DNA from: Shimia sp. R10_1 | Lineage (GTDB): Bacteria; Pseudomonadota; Alphaproteobacteria; Rhodobacterales; Rhodobacteraceae | DNA: 64,000 nucleotides | NCBI RefSeq assembly: GCF_017744095.1 | Contig: NZ_JAGHQX010000009.1 | Span: 1-64,000, forward strand | Direction of reading: 5' to 3' | In this document: positions 46,770 through 56,537 of the stretch, piece after piece | Layout of the letters: each line of letters opens with the position of its first letter | Numbering within the stretch: position 1 is the first letter of the stretch | Made by a program: the position numbers and the translations under genes | The notes under the pieces: generated by a model | Databases searched by the model: none | Told to the model about the DNA's origin: nothing | Seen by the model: the letters and a program-made list of their open reading frames with translations, nothing else

Positions 46770-48032
46770 ATGCGCCTTTGGATCGCCATCACCACTGTCA
46801 CACTCGCGGTATGCGCGACTCTTGTAGCACTGCTGTTGCTGCCGCCCAAAACACTCACACTGGCGGCAGGTGCGCGTGGCGGCGCCTATGCGCTTATGGC
46901 GGAGCGCTACCGGGATATTTTGGCGCGCGACGGGATCACGCTGGAGATCCTCTATACCAATGGATCCGTTGATAATGCAGAACTTTTGGCGCTTGAGGCT
47001 GTGGATGCCGCGTTTCTGCAGGCCGGGATTTCTGTGCCCCCAGGCAAAGCGGAGGCCATTGGTGGTATCTTTTATGAGCCTATGATCTTCCTTGTACGAG
47101 AAGGTCATCAACTGCCGTTAAACCCCGCGCTCTGGCAAGGGCTTCAGATTTCGCGGGGCAAGATAGGCTCTGGCACCGCAGCGGCATTTTCGGATTTTCG
47201 CGCCGCAGTCGGCCTGCCAGAAGAGGCCAACAAGGAATTGGATCTGGGCGCGGCGCAGTCGATTTTTGCGTTGCAGGCAGGCGGGATCGACATGGCTTTT
47301 CTGGTGAGCAGCATTGAGGCGCCCTATCTTGCGCAGGCGTTCAGCACTGACGACATCAGCCTTTTGCCGCTGTCTTACGTCAAAGCGATTGCGCGGCATA
47401 TGGACTACGCAGATATCGTGGACATCCCGATTGGGGCGATCTCTCTGGATCCGGTGCAGCCAATGGAAACCCAACAGCTTCTGGCGCTGAAGGCGCAAAT
47501 GGCGATCGATCCGGCGCTTCACCCGGCGCTGGTGAACCGCCTGACCATGGCCGCCAAAGAACTGCATGCGGGGCGCGATATTCTTTCTGATCGAGGCACC
47601 TTTCCCTCCGCCGAAGGCATTGGCATGCCAGAAAACAATGTCGCGCGGCAGCTGATCCAGAACGGGCCGTCCACTTGGCACAATCTGTTGCCCTATTGGA
47701 TGGCGGCTCAGGTGAACCGGCTTTTGCTGTTGATTTTGCCCATTCTATTGGTGCTGTTGCCTTTGCTGCGGATCGTGCCTGCGGTTTATGCGTATTTTCG
47801 TGGCTGGCAGGTGTGGAAACACTATGGCCAGATCCGAGAGATCGAAGCGAAGGTGAGCGAAACGTCGAGCGCCAAGCAGCTCAGGAAGCTCTCAAATGCT
47901 CTGGACGCGCTGGATCAGAAAATCTCCCAGTTGCGGCTGCCGCCAGCCTATCGACAAACAGCCTACCACGCGCGACTGCACATTGATCTGGTGCGAAGCC
48001 GCATTGCTGAACTGACATCGAAAGCCAAATAA
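46770..48032 (+). CDS. Membrane-anchored TAXI-family (TRAP-type) solute-binding protein
   Basis: 420 residues. An N-terminal anchor or uncleaved signal (about 5-22) is followed by a periplasmic-binding-protein fold of the TAXI/NMT1 type, with LTLAAGARGGAYALMAERY and later KIGSGTAAAFSDF. A second membrane helix (about 315-340) and a cytoplasmic charged coiled coil (about 350-415) complete it. Ordinary TAXI proteins are free periplasmic or lipoproteins encoded beside a TRAP permease. Here there is no permease and the protein crosses the membrane again, so it could be a sensor or adaptor. It lies between cvpA and purF with its own transcription unit. Confidence 0.82.
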   Translation: MRLWIAITTVTLAVCATLVALLLLPPKTLTLAAGARGGAYALMAERYRDILARDGITLEILYTNGSVDNAELLALEAVDAAFLQAGISVPPGKAEAIGGIFYEPMIFLVREGHQLPLNPALWQGLQISRGKIGSGTAAAFSDFRAAVGLPEEANKELDLGAAQSIFALQAGGIDMAFLVSSIEAPYLAQAFSTDDISLLPLSYVKAIARHMDYADIVDIPIGAISLDPVQPMETQQLLALKAQMAIDPALHPALVNRLTMAAKELHAGRDILSDRGTFPSAEGIGMPENNVARQLIQNGPSTWHNLLPYWMAAQVNRLLLLILPILLVLLPLLRIVPAVYAYFRGWQVWKHYGQIREIEAKVSETSSAKQLRKLSNALDALDQKISQLRLPPAYRQTAYHARLHIDLVRSRIAELTSKAK

Positions 48033-48399
48033 GCCCGCGTTCGCGCACGGCGCTGGAAAAGTGGGAATTGCGCAGCATTTTTAACCGCTTGATCAACTTT
48101 ACCCTAGGGGCTGCGGATTCTGGCACTTGGAATGTGATCCTTTCGTGACATGCCCCCCCAGAGCGCTTAAGACAGGGCCAGCACGAAACAGGGATTCGGA
48201 GCCACCTCTGTGGTCATTGGGCTGACACATACCCGACACGCAACCGCGCCTCGCGGGACGTGGATTTGCATCCCAACCTATGCGCATTGCGCCGACCGTG
48301 CACACCCACCGACCTTTGCCAAGCACAGAGCCTCTGCGCAACAAAGGTGCCTGACCACCCAATCTAGCCAAGCCTAGTCCGAAAATAGGAGCACTGCAC
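48033..48399. other. Intergenic stretch upstream of purF, no gene seen
   Basis: These 367 bases show no convincing coding frame, terminator or recognisable riboswitch. AGGAG at the end is the purF Shine-Dalgarno. The purF promoter should be here but I cannot place it with confidence. Confidence 0.45.
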
Positions 48400-49929
48400 G
48401 TGTGCGGAATTCTGGGGATCGCAAATCGCAATGACGACGTTTTTGCGGAGATTTATGACGGTCTGCTGATGTTGCAGCATCGGGGGCAGGACGCCTCAGG
48501 TGTGGTGACCTACACCGGCGGATTTTTCCGAGAGCGCAAGGCCAACGGGCTGGTGAAAGACGTGTTTCAGGCCAGCGATGCGGAAACGCTGACCGGCCGT
48601 GTGGGCATGGGCCATGTGCGCTATCCGACCGCTGGCAGCCTGAGCGCAGCGGAGGCGCAGCCGTTTTTTGTGAATGCCCCTTATGGCATTTATCTGGTGC
48701 ACAATGGCAATATCACCAACACAGATGCGCAGCGCGAGAAGGTGACAGGCAAATACAGCCGCCACCTGCGCACCACCAGCGACAGTGAAATTCTGCTGAA
48801 CGTGCTGGCCGACAAAGTGGCTGATGCGATCAAGGTGAACGGCAGCGCGGATGCGATCCGCAATATCTTTGCCGGTGTCAAAATGACCATGGAGCGCGTG
48901 CAGGGGGCCTATTCGGTGATCTGCCTGATCGCGGGTGTTGGCATGCTCGCCTTCCGTGACCCACATGGCATTCGCCCATTGTCGGTGGCCAAGCGTGCGG
49001 CTGACGGCGAAGGCGATGACTACGCTTTTGCCAGTGAAGACGTGGCCTTTGGCATCAATGGGTTTGAAAAGCTGCGCGATGTGAAGCCCGGCGAGGCACT
49101 GCTGGTGGACCTGGAGGGCAACCTGCATGAGTTCCAGGCGGTGGAAGGCCAGCTGACGCCCTGTATCTTTGAGTATGTTTATCTGGCGCGGCCTGACAGC
49201 GTGCTGGACGGTGTGTCCGTCTATCAGGCGCAGATCCGCATGGGCAAAACACTGGCCAAACAGATTGCAGACAGCGGTCTTGAGATTGACGCGGTTATTC
49301 CTGTGCCAGACAGTGCCCGCCCCGTGGCACTGGAGGTCAGCAACATCACCGGCGTGCGGTATCGTGAAGCGCTGGTGAAAAACCGCTATGTGGGTCGGAC
49401 CTTCATCATGCCGGGACAGGAAGAGCGTCAGAAATCCGTGCGGCGCAAGCTGAATGCGATCCCGCGTGAGATGGACGGGCGCAACATTCTGTTGATTGAC
49501 GACTCCATTGTGCGCGGCAACACCATCAAGAAGATTGTGCAGATGTGCCGCGAAGCAGGCGCGAAAAAGGTCTATATCGCCTCCGCCTCCCCGCCTGTGG
49601 CCTATCCGAATGTGTATGGCATCGACATGCCCACCAAACATGAGCTGATTGCCCATGACATGAGCGTGGAGCAGATCCGGGACGAGCTGGGAGCGGATGC
49701 GCTGTTTTATCAGAAGCTGGATGATCTGATCTGGGCCGCCAAGGAAGGCAATCCCGAGATCGATCAGTTTGACTGTTCTTGCTTTGACGGCAATTACATC
49801 ACGGGTGGCGTGACGCCAGAGTACTTGGCCGATCTGGAAAACAGCAGCCGTGTGAGCAAAAAAATCGCGGAGGCCCCGGCCCCTGGCGCAAGCTGGAATG
49901 GCGCCACTTTGGCAACCACGCAAAGCTGA
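48400..49929 (+). CDS. purF: Amidophosphoribosyltransferase (first step of purine synthesis)
   Basis: 509 residues. It starts at GTG 48400 with AGGAG eight bases upstream. The second residue is the catalytic Cys (CGILGIANRNDD) exposed after Met removal, with no propeptide. A class II glutaminase domain (QHRGQDASG, HNGNITN) leads to a phosphoribosyltransferase domain with PRPP motif ILLIDDSIVRGNT. It makes phosphoribosylamine from PRPP and glutamine. The DUF2199 gene begins six bases after the stop. Confidence 0.97.
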   Translation: MCGILGIANRNDDVFAEIYDGLLMLQHRGQDASGVVTYTGGFFRERKANGLVKDVFQASDAETLTGRVGMGHVRYPTAGSLSAAEAQPFFVNAPYGIYLVHNGNITNTDAQREKVTGKYSRHLRTTSDSEILLNVLADKVADAIKVNGSADAIRNIFAGVKMTMERVQGAYSVICLIAGVGMLAFRDPHGIRPLSVAKRAADGEGDDYAFASEDVAFGINGFEKLRDVKPGEALLVDLEGNLHEFQAVEGQLTPCIFEYVYLARPDSVLDGVSVYQAQIRMGKTLAKQIADSGLEIDAVIPVPDSARPVALEVSNITGVRYREALVKNRYVGRTFIMPGQEERQKSVRRKLNAIPREMDGRNILLIDDSIVRGNTIKKIVQMCREAGAKKVYIASASPPVAYPNVYGIDMPTKHELIAHDMSVEQIRDELGADALFYQKLDDLIWAAKEGNPEIDQFDCSCFDGNYITGGVTPEYLADLENSSRVSKKIAEAPAPGASWNGATLATTQS

Positions 49930-49934
49930 GCCCG

Positions 49935-50501
49935 GTGAACCTGCTTGCGCTTGATAGCCGATGGCGGCGTCTCCATGACCCGGCGTGGATCAGCCCCAAG
50001 AGCGGTCGCAGCTTTGGCGGGCTGATCGACATTGGCTATGACCACCCGGATCCATGGCCGCATGGCGATCTGGCTGAGTGCGGGCAAGATGTGCTGGAGG
50101 TCGGCGCGGACAAGCTCTCCGCCGACCTGTGCCGCTGTGACGGGATGCGCTTTGTGCGCGCCATGCTGGCGCTGCCGATCAAAGGCAGCGATGAGGCCGT
50201 GCAATTTGCCATCTGGGCGCATGTGGATGACGCCGACTTCTACCGGTATCTGGAAGATGCCACCGGCGAAACGCCGGGCTTTGCCGGATGCGCAGCCTGG
50301 TTGATGAATGACATCCCCGGATTTGAAAGCGACACCCCTTTTGAAGGGCAGCTGATTCCCGGTGACGCAGATGAGCGGCCGACATTTGAGGCGAATGACG
50401 GACCGCTGAAACAGGCGCAGGCAGAGGGGATCTCCTTTGAGGCGTTGCTGGATCTCTACGCTGCAACCGGCAATGATATCCGCGCTGACCTGACCGGCTG
50501 A
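49935..50501 (+). CDS. DUF2199 domain protein
   Basis: 188 residues starting at GTG 49935. It has the DUF2199 pattern of aromatic and acidic residues (FAIWAHVDDADFYRYLED, with DTPFEGQLIPGDADERP later). The function is unknown and the protein is soluble, probably cytoplasmic. It is presumably co-transcribed with purF. Shine-Dalgarno support is weak, so expression may depend on coupling. Confidence 0.75.
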   Translation: MNLLALDSRWRRLHDPAWISPKSGRSFGGLIDIGYDHPDPWPHGDLAECGQDVLEVGADKLSADLCRCDGMRFVRAMLALPIKGSDEAVQFAIWAHVDDADFYRYLEDATGETPGFAGCAAWLMNDIPGFESDTPFEGQLIPGDADERPTFEANDGPLKQAQAEGISFEALLDLYAATGNDIRADLTG

Positions 50502-50639
50502 AATCCGCTTATTTTTATGACAAAATCGCGCCCATCGGCGACATTAAGCCCTCATTAACCACGATCCCGATATCCAGCTCTGGCAGTCAATGGAGCGATC
50601 TCTATAAGGCCGCCACCACTCACATTATCGGGATAGCCC

Positions 50640-50897
50640 ATGACCTCCAGAACGTCTTCGAAGGTGGCCGGACTGGCCACAGAAACGGGTGTGCTGAAAA
50701 AGCGATCTCGCCTCACGCTGATCGGCGTCATGGGATCAAAATCAGCCCCCCGCGCGCTGCTGATGACAGGCAGCGGACGGACCTTGCGCGTGCAACTTGG
50801 GGACCGCACGCCCTCTGGCAAGGTGATCGCCATTGATGGCCAAAGCATCGTGCTTCACAGCGGTCAGGGCGCAACACGCCTGTCGATGCCGCGGTAA
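50640..50897 (+). CDS. Small hypothetical protein, PilP/GspC-like fold possible
   Basis: 85 residues. The C-terminal half (ALLMTGSGRTLRVQLGDRT, then a segment ending in GQGATRLSMP) resembles the beta-rich homology region of pilus-assembly PilP and GspC proteins. The N-terminus is short, basic and lacks a signal peptide. No other pilus gene is near. Naming is tentative. Confidence 0.5.
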   Translation: MTSRTSSKVAGLATETGVLKKRSRLTLIGVMGSKSAPRALLMTGSGRTLRVQLGDRTPSGKVIAIDGQSIVLHSGQGATRLSMPR

Positions 50898-50980
50898 GAC
50901 GCAGGATCGCGCGCACGCTGCGACATTGATGCGCCTGCTTGCCTCTTGACCTCATAGCGCAATGGCCGCATTCCAGAGGC

Positions 50981-51655
50981 ATGACAGATACACATGCCTC
51001 TCCCGCACCCCAGGACGAAAAAATCGCTTTGATCACGGGGGCCTCCCGCGGTCTTGGTGCCGCTTTTGCTGAAGCGCTGGCACCGGGCTATCATGTTGTC
51101 GCTGTTGGGCGCACCACTGGCGCATTGGAAGAGCTGGATGACCGCATCCGCGCCAAGGGCGGACAGGCCACGCTGGCACCAATGGACATCACCAATCAGG
51201 ACGCAATGGCACAGCTTTGCCGTTCGATCCATGACCGTTGGGGCAAGGTGGATCTTTGGGTGCATACCGCCGCCCACGGCGCGCCACTGACGCCTGCGGA
51301 TCACATTGATGCCAAAGACTGGCAGAAATCTGTTGCGATCAATCTGGATGCTGTCGGCCGGCTGATCCCCTTTTTGAGCCCGCTGCTGGGCCATAGTGGG
51401 CACGCGGTTTTCTTTGACGATCCCCGTGCGGGACAGAAATTCTTTGGCTCTTATGGGGCCACGAAAGGTGCGCAGATCGCGCTCGCCAAAAGTTGGCAGG
51501 CGGAAACCGCCGCCATCGGCCCAAAAGTGTCGATCCTGTCGCCCAAAGGCATGCCCACGGGTACGCGCGCACGGTTCTTCCCCGGGGAGGATCGTGACAC
51601 GCTTGTGCACCCGCGCGAAGAGGCGGCGCGCTTGATCGCAGAGCTAGGTCTCTAA
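50981..51655 (+). CDS. Short-chain dehydrogenase/reductase
   Basis: 224 residues from ATG 50981. The nucleotide motif TGASRGLG is near residue 20 and the catalytic YGATK (Y-x-x-x-K) near 165. It lies between purF and surE. The substrate is unknown. Confidence 0.87.
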   Translation: MTDTHASPAPQDEKIALITGASRGLGAAFAEALAPGYHVVAVGRTTGALEELDDRIRAKGGQATLAPMDITNQDAMAQLCRSIHDRWGKVDLWVHTAAHGAPLTPADHIDAKDWQKSVAINLDAVGRLIPFLSPLLGHSGHAVFFDDPRAGQKFFGSYGATKGAQIALAKSWQAETAAIGPKVSILSPKGMPTGTRARFFPGEDRDTLVHPREEAARLIAELGL

Positions 51656-51821
51656 AGGTCCCGCGAAGCGCCGCCAGACTGTGACGGGGTTTCCCCAATG
51701 TGACGGGCTTGCACCGCGTCCTACATTGTCGCGCTTGCCCCGCTGTGATCGCTCCACTAGACAGAAGAAAATCAGTGGGGCTTAGGCCTTGTGGCGACAG
51801 CAAAACTTGGGGGCAGGCACC

Positions 51822-52604
51822 ATGCGCATTCTCATCACAAATGACGACGGCATCAACGCGCCCGGTTTGGCGGTTCTGGAACAGATTGCCGCCGACCTTG
51901 CAGGCGCGGACGGCGAAGTCTGGTGTGTCGCCCCGGCGTTTGAGCAATCCGGCGTGGGCCATTGCATCAGCTACACCCACCCCACGATGATCGCGCAGAT
52001 GGGCACGCGCCGGTTTGCCGCCGAAGGCAGCCCGGCAGATTGTGTGCTGGCTGGTGTGCATGACGTGATGAAGGACTCGCGTCCTGACCTGATCCTGTCG
52101 GGCGTGAACCGGGGCAACAACTCTGCGGAAAACGCGCTTTATTCCGGCACATTAGGGGCTGCCATTGAGGGCGCTTTGCAGGGAATCCCATCCTTTGCGC
52201 TATCGCAGTTTTATGGCCCACACAATGCCAATGCAGAGGATCCGTTTGAGGCCGCTGGACGCCATGGTGCGCAGGTCCTGCGCAAGATTCTGGCCACCGA
52301 GGTGCCCAATGGATCTGACTATGGGCTGTTTTACAACATCAACTTTCCGCCGGTTTTGGCCGATGACGTGAAGGGCGTGCGGGTTGTTGCCCAAGGGTTG
52401 CGTGCTGGCACAAGCTTCTCTGTTGCGCCGCATACCTCGCCATCTGGGCGTCGGTTCCTGTGGGCAAAGGGTGGCAATCAGCAGGTCAAAACCGCCCCAG
52501 ACACCGATGCGGCGGTCAATCTGGACGGCTATATCAGCGTGACACCCATGCGTGCGGATCTGACCGCACATGATGCGCTGAGCGCTTTGAAAGACATCGA
52601 ATAA
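51822..52604 (+). CDS. surE: 5'/3'-nucleotidase SurE
   Basis: 260 residues from ATG 51822. The metal-binding motif [16 protein letters not shown] is at the N-terminus, with [20 protein letters not shown] as the second conserved block. It hydrolyses nucleoside monophosphates in the cytoplasm. Its stop shares one base with the pcm start (TAATG). surE-pcm-nlpD is the same order as in enterobacteria, here without rpoS. Confidence 0.96.
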   Translation: MRILITNDDGINAPGLAVLEQIAADLAGADGEVWCVAPAFEQSGVGHCISYTHPTMIAQMGTRRFAAEGSPADCVLAGVHDVMKDSRPDLILSGVNRGNNSAENALYSGTLGAAIEGALQGIPSFALSQFYGPHNANAEDPFEAAGRHGAQVLRKILATEVPNGSDYGLFYNINFPPVLADDVKGVRVVAQGLRAGTSFSVAPHTSPSGRRFLWAKGGNQQVKTAPDTDAAVNLDGYISVTPMRADLTAHDALSALKDIE

Positions 52605-53257
52605 TGGACCCGGACGCGCTCGCAGAACGCAAAATGCAATTTCTGTTTGCCCTGCGTTCGCGCGGGGTGACGGAGGCTGCGGTTCTTGGCGCCATGGAAG
52701 CCGTGGACCGGGGGCTGTTTGTGCGTGGGCTGTTTGCGGAGCGCGCCTATGAGGACACACCTTTGCCGATTGCCTGTGGGCAGACCATTTCTCAACCCTC
52801 GGTGGTGGGATTGATGACGCAGGCGCTGGAGGTCACGCCGCGAGACAAAGTGCTCGAAGTTGGCACCGGCTCTGGCTATCAGGCGGCCATTCTGTCGCAG
52901 CTGGCGCGGCGGGTCTATACAGTGGACCGTCACAAGCGTCTGGTGCAAGAGGCCCGGGGTGTTTTTGACACGTTGGGCATCGTCAATATCACCTCTTTGA
53001 TTGGCGATGGCAGCTTTGGCCTGCCTGATCAGGCGCCGTTTGATCGCATCATCGTCACCGCCGCAGCCGAGGATCCCCCCGGCCCCCTCTTGGCGCAGCT
53101 GAAGATCGGCGGTATCATGGTGGTGCCCGTTGGGCAGTCGGATGCGGTTCAAAGTTTGATCCGGGTGCGGCGCACAGAGAGCGGGTTTGACTATGACGAG
53201 CTCAGGGCGGTGCGTTTTGTGCCTTTGCTGGAAGGCGTTGCCCGGGAAAACGATTGA
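52604..53257 (+). CDS. pcm: Protein-L-isoaspartate O-methyltransferase
   Basis: 217 residues. It repairs isoaspartyl residues by SAM-dependent methylation. [17 protein letters not shown] is the substrate-side motif, [15 protein letters not shown] the SAM-binding motif I, and [14 protein letters not shown] motif II. It is coupled to surE by a one-base overlap. Confidence 0.96.
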   Translation: MDPDALAERKMQFLFALRSRGVTEAAVLGAMEAVDRGLFVRGLFAERAYEDTPLPIACGQTISQPSVVGLMTQALEVTPRDKVLEVGTGSGYQAAILSQLARRVYTVDRHKRLVQEARGVFDTLGIVNITSLIGDGSFGLPDQAPFDRIIVTAAAEDPPGPLLAQLKIGGIMVVPVGQSDAVQSLIRVRRTESGFDYDELRAVRFVPLLEGVAREND

Positions 53258-53381
53258 CTTTTCAGGGCTTTCCTCTTGGCAAAGGGGGCAGCGTCGCCCA
53301 TTTGGGCACAAGCAGTAAACGGAACCAAAGCGGTCATGGCATCAGACCCCTACTTAAGGGACCGCATGTGAGGATATCGAG

Positions 53382-54599
53382 ATGGTTTTTTCCCAGCCCA
53401 AGCGCATTCGCTTTTTTGGTGCAGGACTGGCGCTGAGTGTGCTGGCGGCCTGTGAGGGTGGTTTTGACTATGATCTGCGCGGAGATGCGGCAGGCGGTGG
53501 GCTCGACACCTCGGATGCGGCGCTGACGGCGACCTCCAAACGGCCCTTGCCTGACAATCGGGGTGTGATCTCTTATCCAAACTATCAGGTGGCGGTGGCC
53601 CAAGGCGGCGACACGCTACAAGATGTGTCTGGCCGGGTTGGTATCCCGGTGGAAGAACTGAGCCGCACCAATGGCATCGCCCCGGATGTGAAACTGCGCA
53701 AAGATGAGGTGATTGTGCTGCCTTATCGCGTGGCGGAGCCCTCTGCAGCGACAGGGGGCACCGGTGTGATTGTGCCGCCGGGTGGCGTGGACATTGCGGC
53801 GCTTGCGGGCGGTGCAATTGCCAATGCCAATACCACCGAAGTACAGACCAGCACGCTCTCACCTGCCGCGGCACCAATTGCGACGCCGACAGAGAATGCC
53901 CAAACCGGGCTTGAACCGGTGCGCCATAAGGTCAAACGCGGCGAGACGGCCTTTACCATTGCGCGGCTTTACAATGTGTCGGTGCGCTCGCTGGCAGAGT
54001 GGAACGGACTGGGCAGTGATTTCACCATTCGCGAGAACCAGATCCTGCTGATCCCACCAGCGGATACAAACGCGCCTGCACCGGCACCAGCACCGGTGGC
54101 GACAACGGCCACCACGAAACCGGGGGAAGGCTCCCCGACGCCAACACCACCAAGTGCGTCCAAACCATTGCCCGATGATGCCACCGCCCCCAAAGCGGCC
54201 CCAGCCCCGAAACCCGAAAGCCCGGATCTTGGCGCACAGCAAAGCGCCTCTAAGGCTGCGATGGGTTATCCGGTCGCGGGCAAAATCATTCGCCCATATG
54301 CCAAAGGCAAAAACAACGGCATCGACATTGCAGGGGATGCGGGCGCGCCGGTGCTCGCCGCGGCAGATGGCACAGTGGCCGCGATCACGACAGATGCAGA
54401 TGATGTGACCATTCTGGTGGTGCGCCACCCCAACAATCTGATGACGGTCTACTACAATGTGGCCGAGGTAAAAGTGGCTAAGGGGGCTGCCGTGAAACGG
54501 GGGCAAACCATGGCGCAACTGCCCGCTGAAAACGCCTTTGTGCACTTTGAAGTGCGGGATGGTTTTGAGAGCGTGAACCCTGCGCCCTACCTGAAGTGA
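53382..54599 (+). CDS. nlpD: NlpD-like LysM lipoprotein with a degenerate LytM (M23) domain
   Basis: 405 residues. The lipobox LSVLAAC puts the lipidated Cys at residue 24. Two LysM modules (about 66-112 and 185-228) sit in Pro/Ala/Thr-rich linkers before a C-terminal M23-type domain (about 300-400). Two zinc ligands are changed: the first motif reads NNGIDIAGDAG instead of HxGxD, and HLHFE is VHFE. It is probably not a peptidase but an activator of cell-wall amidases during division, as known for NlpD/EnvC. It follows surE-pcm. Confidence 0.9.
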   Translation: MVFSQPKRIRFFGAGLALSVLAACEGGFDYDLRGDAAGGGLDTSDAALTATSKRPLPDNRGVISYPNYQVAVAQGGDTLQDVSGRVGIPVEELSRTNGIAPDVKLRKDEVIVLPYRVAEPSAATGGTGVIVPPGGVDIAALAGGAIANANTTEVQTSTLSPAAAPIATPTENAQTGLEPVRHKVKRGETAFTIARLYNVSVRSLAEWNGLGSDFTIRENQILLIPPADTNAPAPAPAPVATTATTKPGEGSPTPTPPSASKPLPDDATAPKAAPAPKPESPDLGAQQSASKAAMGYPVAGKIIRPYAKGKNNGIDIAGDAGAPVLAAADGTVAAITTDADDVTILVVRHPNNLMTVYYNVAEVKVAKGAAVKRGQTMAQLPAENAFVHFEVRDGFESVNPAPYLK

Positions 54600-54608
54600 G
54601 CTTGGCTT

Positions 54609-54628
54609 GCAGGGGGTACGCCCCCTGC
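54609..54628. terminator. Hairpin between convergent nlpD and DUF815 genes
   Basis: GCAGGGGG and CCCCCTGC flank a TACG tetraloop. No U-tract follows on either strand. It resembles the GC-rich REP-like palindromes of Rhodobacteraceae and may still stop or stabilise transcripts. Confidence 0.5.
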
Positions 54629-54645
54629 ACTGCCTTATTCATCCG

Positions 54646-55485
54646 TCAGATTTTGACGCCTTCGCGCCCGGCCAGATCCAGGAAAAACTGCCATGCGACG
54701 CGGCCAGAACGGGCCCCGCGTGTGGCCTGCCATTCGATAGCCTCGGCACGCAGGCGGTCTGGGTCAACGGACACGCCGTGGGCGGCGCAGTAGCCGTCGA
54801 TCATCGCGAGGTAGTCATCCTGCGAACAGGGATGGAAGCCAAGCCAGAGACCGAAACGGTCTGACAGCGAGACTTTTTCCTCTACGGCCTCTGACGGGTT
54901 GATCGCGCTGGAGCGTTCATTTTCGATCATGTCGCGCGGCATCAGGTGGCGGCGATTGGAGGTGGCGTAAAACACCACATTGTCAGGCCGCCCTTCGATG
55001 CCACCATCCAGCACCGCCTTCAGCGATTTGTAGTGCTGATCGTCGTGGCTGAAGCTGAGGTCATCACAGAACAGCAGGAACCGTTCGGAGCTGGCACGCA
55101 GGAGATTCAGCAGGCGTGACACCGTGGGGAGATCTTCGCGCTGAAGCTCTACGATTTTAAGCGCATGGCCTTCAGACAACACCTGTGCATGTACGGCTTT
55201 CACGATGGAGGATTTACCCATGCCGCGCGCGCCCCACAAAAGCGCGTTGTTTGCAGGCAAACCTTGCGCAAACTGGCGGGTGTTTTCCAGAAGCGTGTCG
55301 CGGGAGCGGTCTATGCCGACCAGCAGATCGAGGGAGACGCGGTTGATGTCTGGCACAGGTTCCAGACGGTCCGGCTCCACATGCCAGACAAACCCATCTG
55401 CGGCGGCGAAATCCGGCGCGGCCAGTGGCGCGGGGGACAGACGCTCCAGCGCGTCGGCAATGCGGGTCAAAGTGGTGTCATCCAT
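54646..55485 (-). CDS. DUF815 family ATP-binding protein (AAA+)
   Basis: 279 residues. Walker A is LLWGARGMGKSSIVKAV near residue 85, Walker B is FLLFCDDLSF, and sensor 1 is VVFYATSNRRHLMPRDM. This matches the DUF815 family of uncharacterised AAA+ proteins. It lies downstream of tatABC but beyond that operon's terminator, so it is probably a separate unit. The role is unknown. Confidence 0.9.
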   Translation of the reverse strand: MDDTTLTRIADALERLSPAPLAAPDFAAADGFVWHVEPDRLEPVPDINRVSLDLLVGIDRSRDTLLENTRQFAQGLPANNALLWGARGMGKSSIVKAVHAQVLSEGHALKIVELQREDLPTVSRLLNLLRASSERFLLFCDDLSFSHDDQHYKSLKAVLDGGIEGRPDNVVFYATSNRRHLMPRDMIENERSSAINPSEAVEEKVSLSDRFGLWLGFHPCSQDDYLAMIDGYCAAHGVSVDPDRLRAEAIEWQATRGARSGRVAWQFFLDLAGREGVKI

Positions 55486-55555
55486 GGCGGGCCTCCGGTG
55501 TTGTTGCCGCTAAAGAGCACTTTCTATGCGCAACAACAAGGGCATAGGCCCAACG

Positions 55556-55583
55556 AAAAACGCGCCCAACGTGGGGCGCGTTT
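55556..55583 (-). terminator. Rho-independent terminator of tatABC
   Basis: AAACGCGCCC (55558-55567) pairs with GGGCGCGTTT (55574-55583), with a T run on the minus strand after the stem. Confidence 0.85.
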
Positions 55584-55601
55584 GTCTGCATTGAGCGAAG
55601 T

Positions 55602-56537
55602 TTACTTCGTGTCGATGTCGGCGAGGTCTTCGGCCTCTTCGTCATCTTCAAAGTAGACGCCCTCTTCTTTCAGTTTGGCGATGCGCTGTTTGTCCACACG
55701 GCGCACAAGGAAGATCGAGACCTCATAGAGGCCATAGACCACTGTGAAGAGGATCAACTGTGTCACCACATCGGGCGGCGTGACCAACGCAGCGAGCACA
55801 AGAATGCCAACCATGGCGTATTTGCGCACAGATGCGAGGCCATCGGCACTGACCAGACCGGCCTTGCCCATCAAGGTCAGAAGCACAGGAAGCTGGAAAC
55901 ACAGACCAAAGGCCATGATGAATTTCAGCGTGATATCAAGGCTTTCGTTGACCTTACCAAAGAAGGTGATCTGTACCCCCTCTGCGGCCTGCGGCGTGGC
56001 TGCTGCGACAGTGCCGGGCACATCCTCAACCGCCGGGGCCATGAGATTGGCAAAGACAGACGCCACATCGGCAAAGCCGAGGAAGAACTGCATCGCCAGC
56101 GGGGTCACCACCAGCTGTGCAAAGCTTGCGCCCAAGAGGAACATGAACGGCGAGGCGATCATGAAGGGCAGAAACGCGCCGCGCTCACTTTTGTACAGAC
56201 CCGGCGCGACAAACCGCCAGAGCTGATAGCCGATCACCGGGAAGGCCAGCGCAAAGCCGCCCACCATGGAGATGCGGAACAGGGTGAACAGGTATTCCTG
56301 TGGCGAGGTGAATTGCAGCGTTGGCGACGGGTCGCCCAGATCGCGCAGCACTTCGACAATGGGTGCCACAAGGAAATGCAGCACGTGTTCGGCGATGAAC
56401 TGCCCGCCAATCGGTACGAAGAAGAAGCTGATGGCCACAATGAACGCCAGCACGGAGCGGATCAGCCGGGTGCGCAGCTCTGCCAGATGCTCGATCAGCG
56501 GGGCGGAGCTGTCTTCAATCTCGTCAGTGTTGCTCAT
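55602..56537 (-). CDS. tatC: Twin-arginine translocase subunit TatC
   Basis: 311 residues with six membrane helices. The N-terminal signature PLIEHLAELRTRLIRSV binds twin-arginine signal peptides. The conserved segment FEVSIFLVRR-like near the end (YEVSIFLVRRVDK) and PDVVTQ are also typical. It is longer than E. coli TatC (about 258) because of an inserted periplasmic stretch (near 145-175) and an acidic tail. It overlaps tatB by ATGA. Confidence 0.96.
   Translation of the reverse strand: MSNTDEIEDSSAPLIEHLAELRTRLIRSVLAFIVAISFFFVPIGGQFIAEHVLHFLVAPIVEVLRDLGDPSPTLQFTSPQEYLFTLFRISMVGGFALAFPVIGYQLWRFVAPGLYKSERGAFLPFMIASPFMFLLGASFAQLVVTPLAMQFFLGFADVASVFANLMAPAVEDVPGTVAAATPQAAEGVQITFFGKVNESLDITLKFIMAFGLCFQLPVLLTLMGKAGLVSADGLASVRKYAMVGILVLAALVTPPDVVTQLILFTVVYGLYEVSIFLVRRVDKQRIAKLKEEGVYFEDDEEAEDLADIDTK

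Noticed and set aside
48099..48431. A 110-codon minus-strand frame upstream of purF
   Set aside because: It overlaps the purF start, shows no domain and has unusual composition.
48496..49923. A 475-codon open frame on the minus strand opposite purF
   Set aside because: purF is certain from its motifs; the antisense product is His-rich with no family resemblance.
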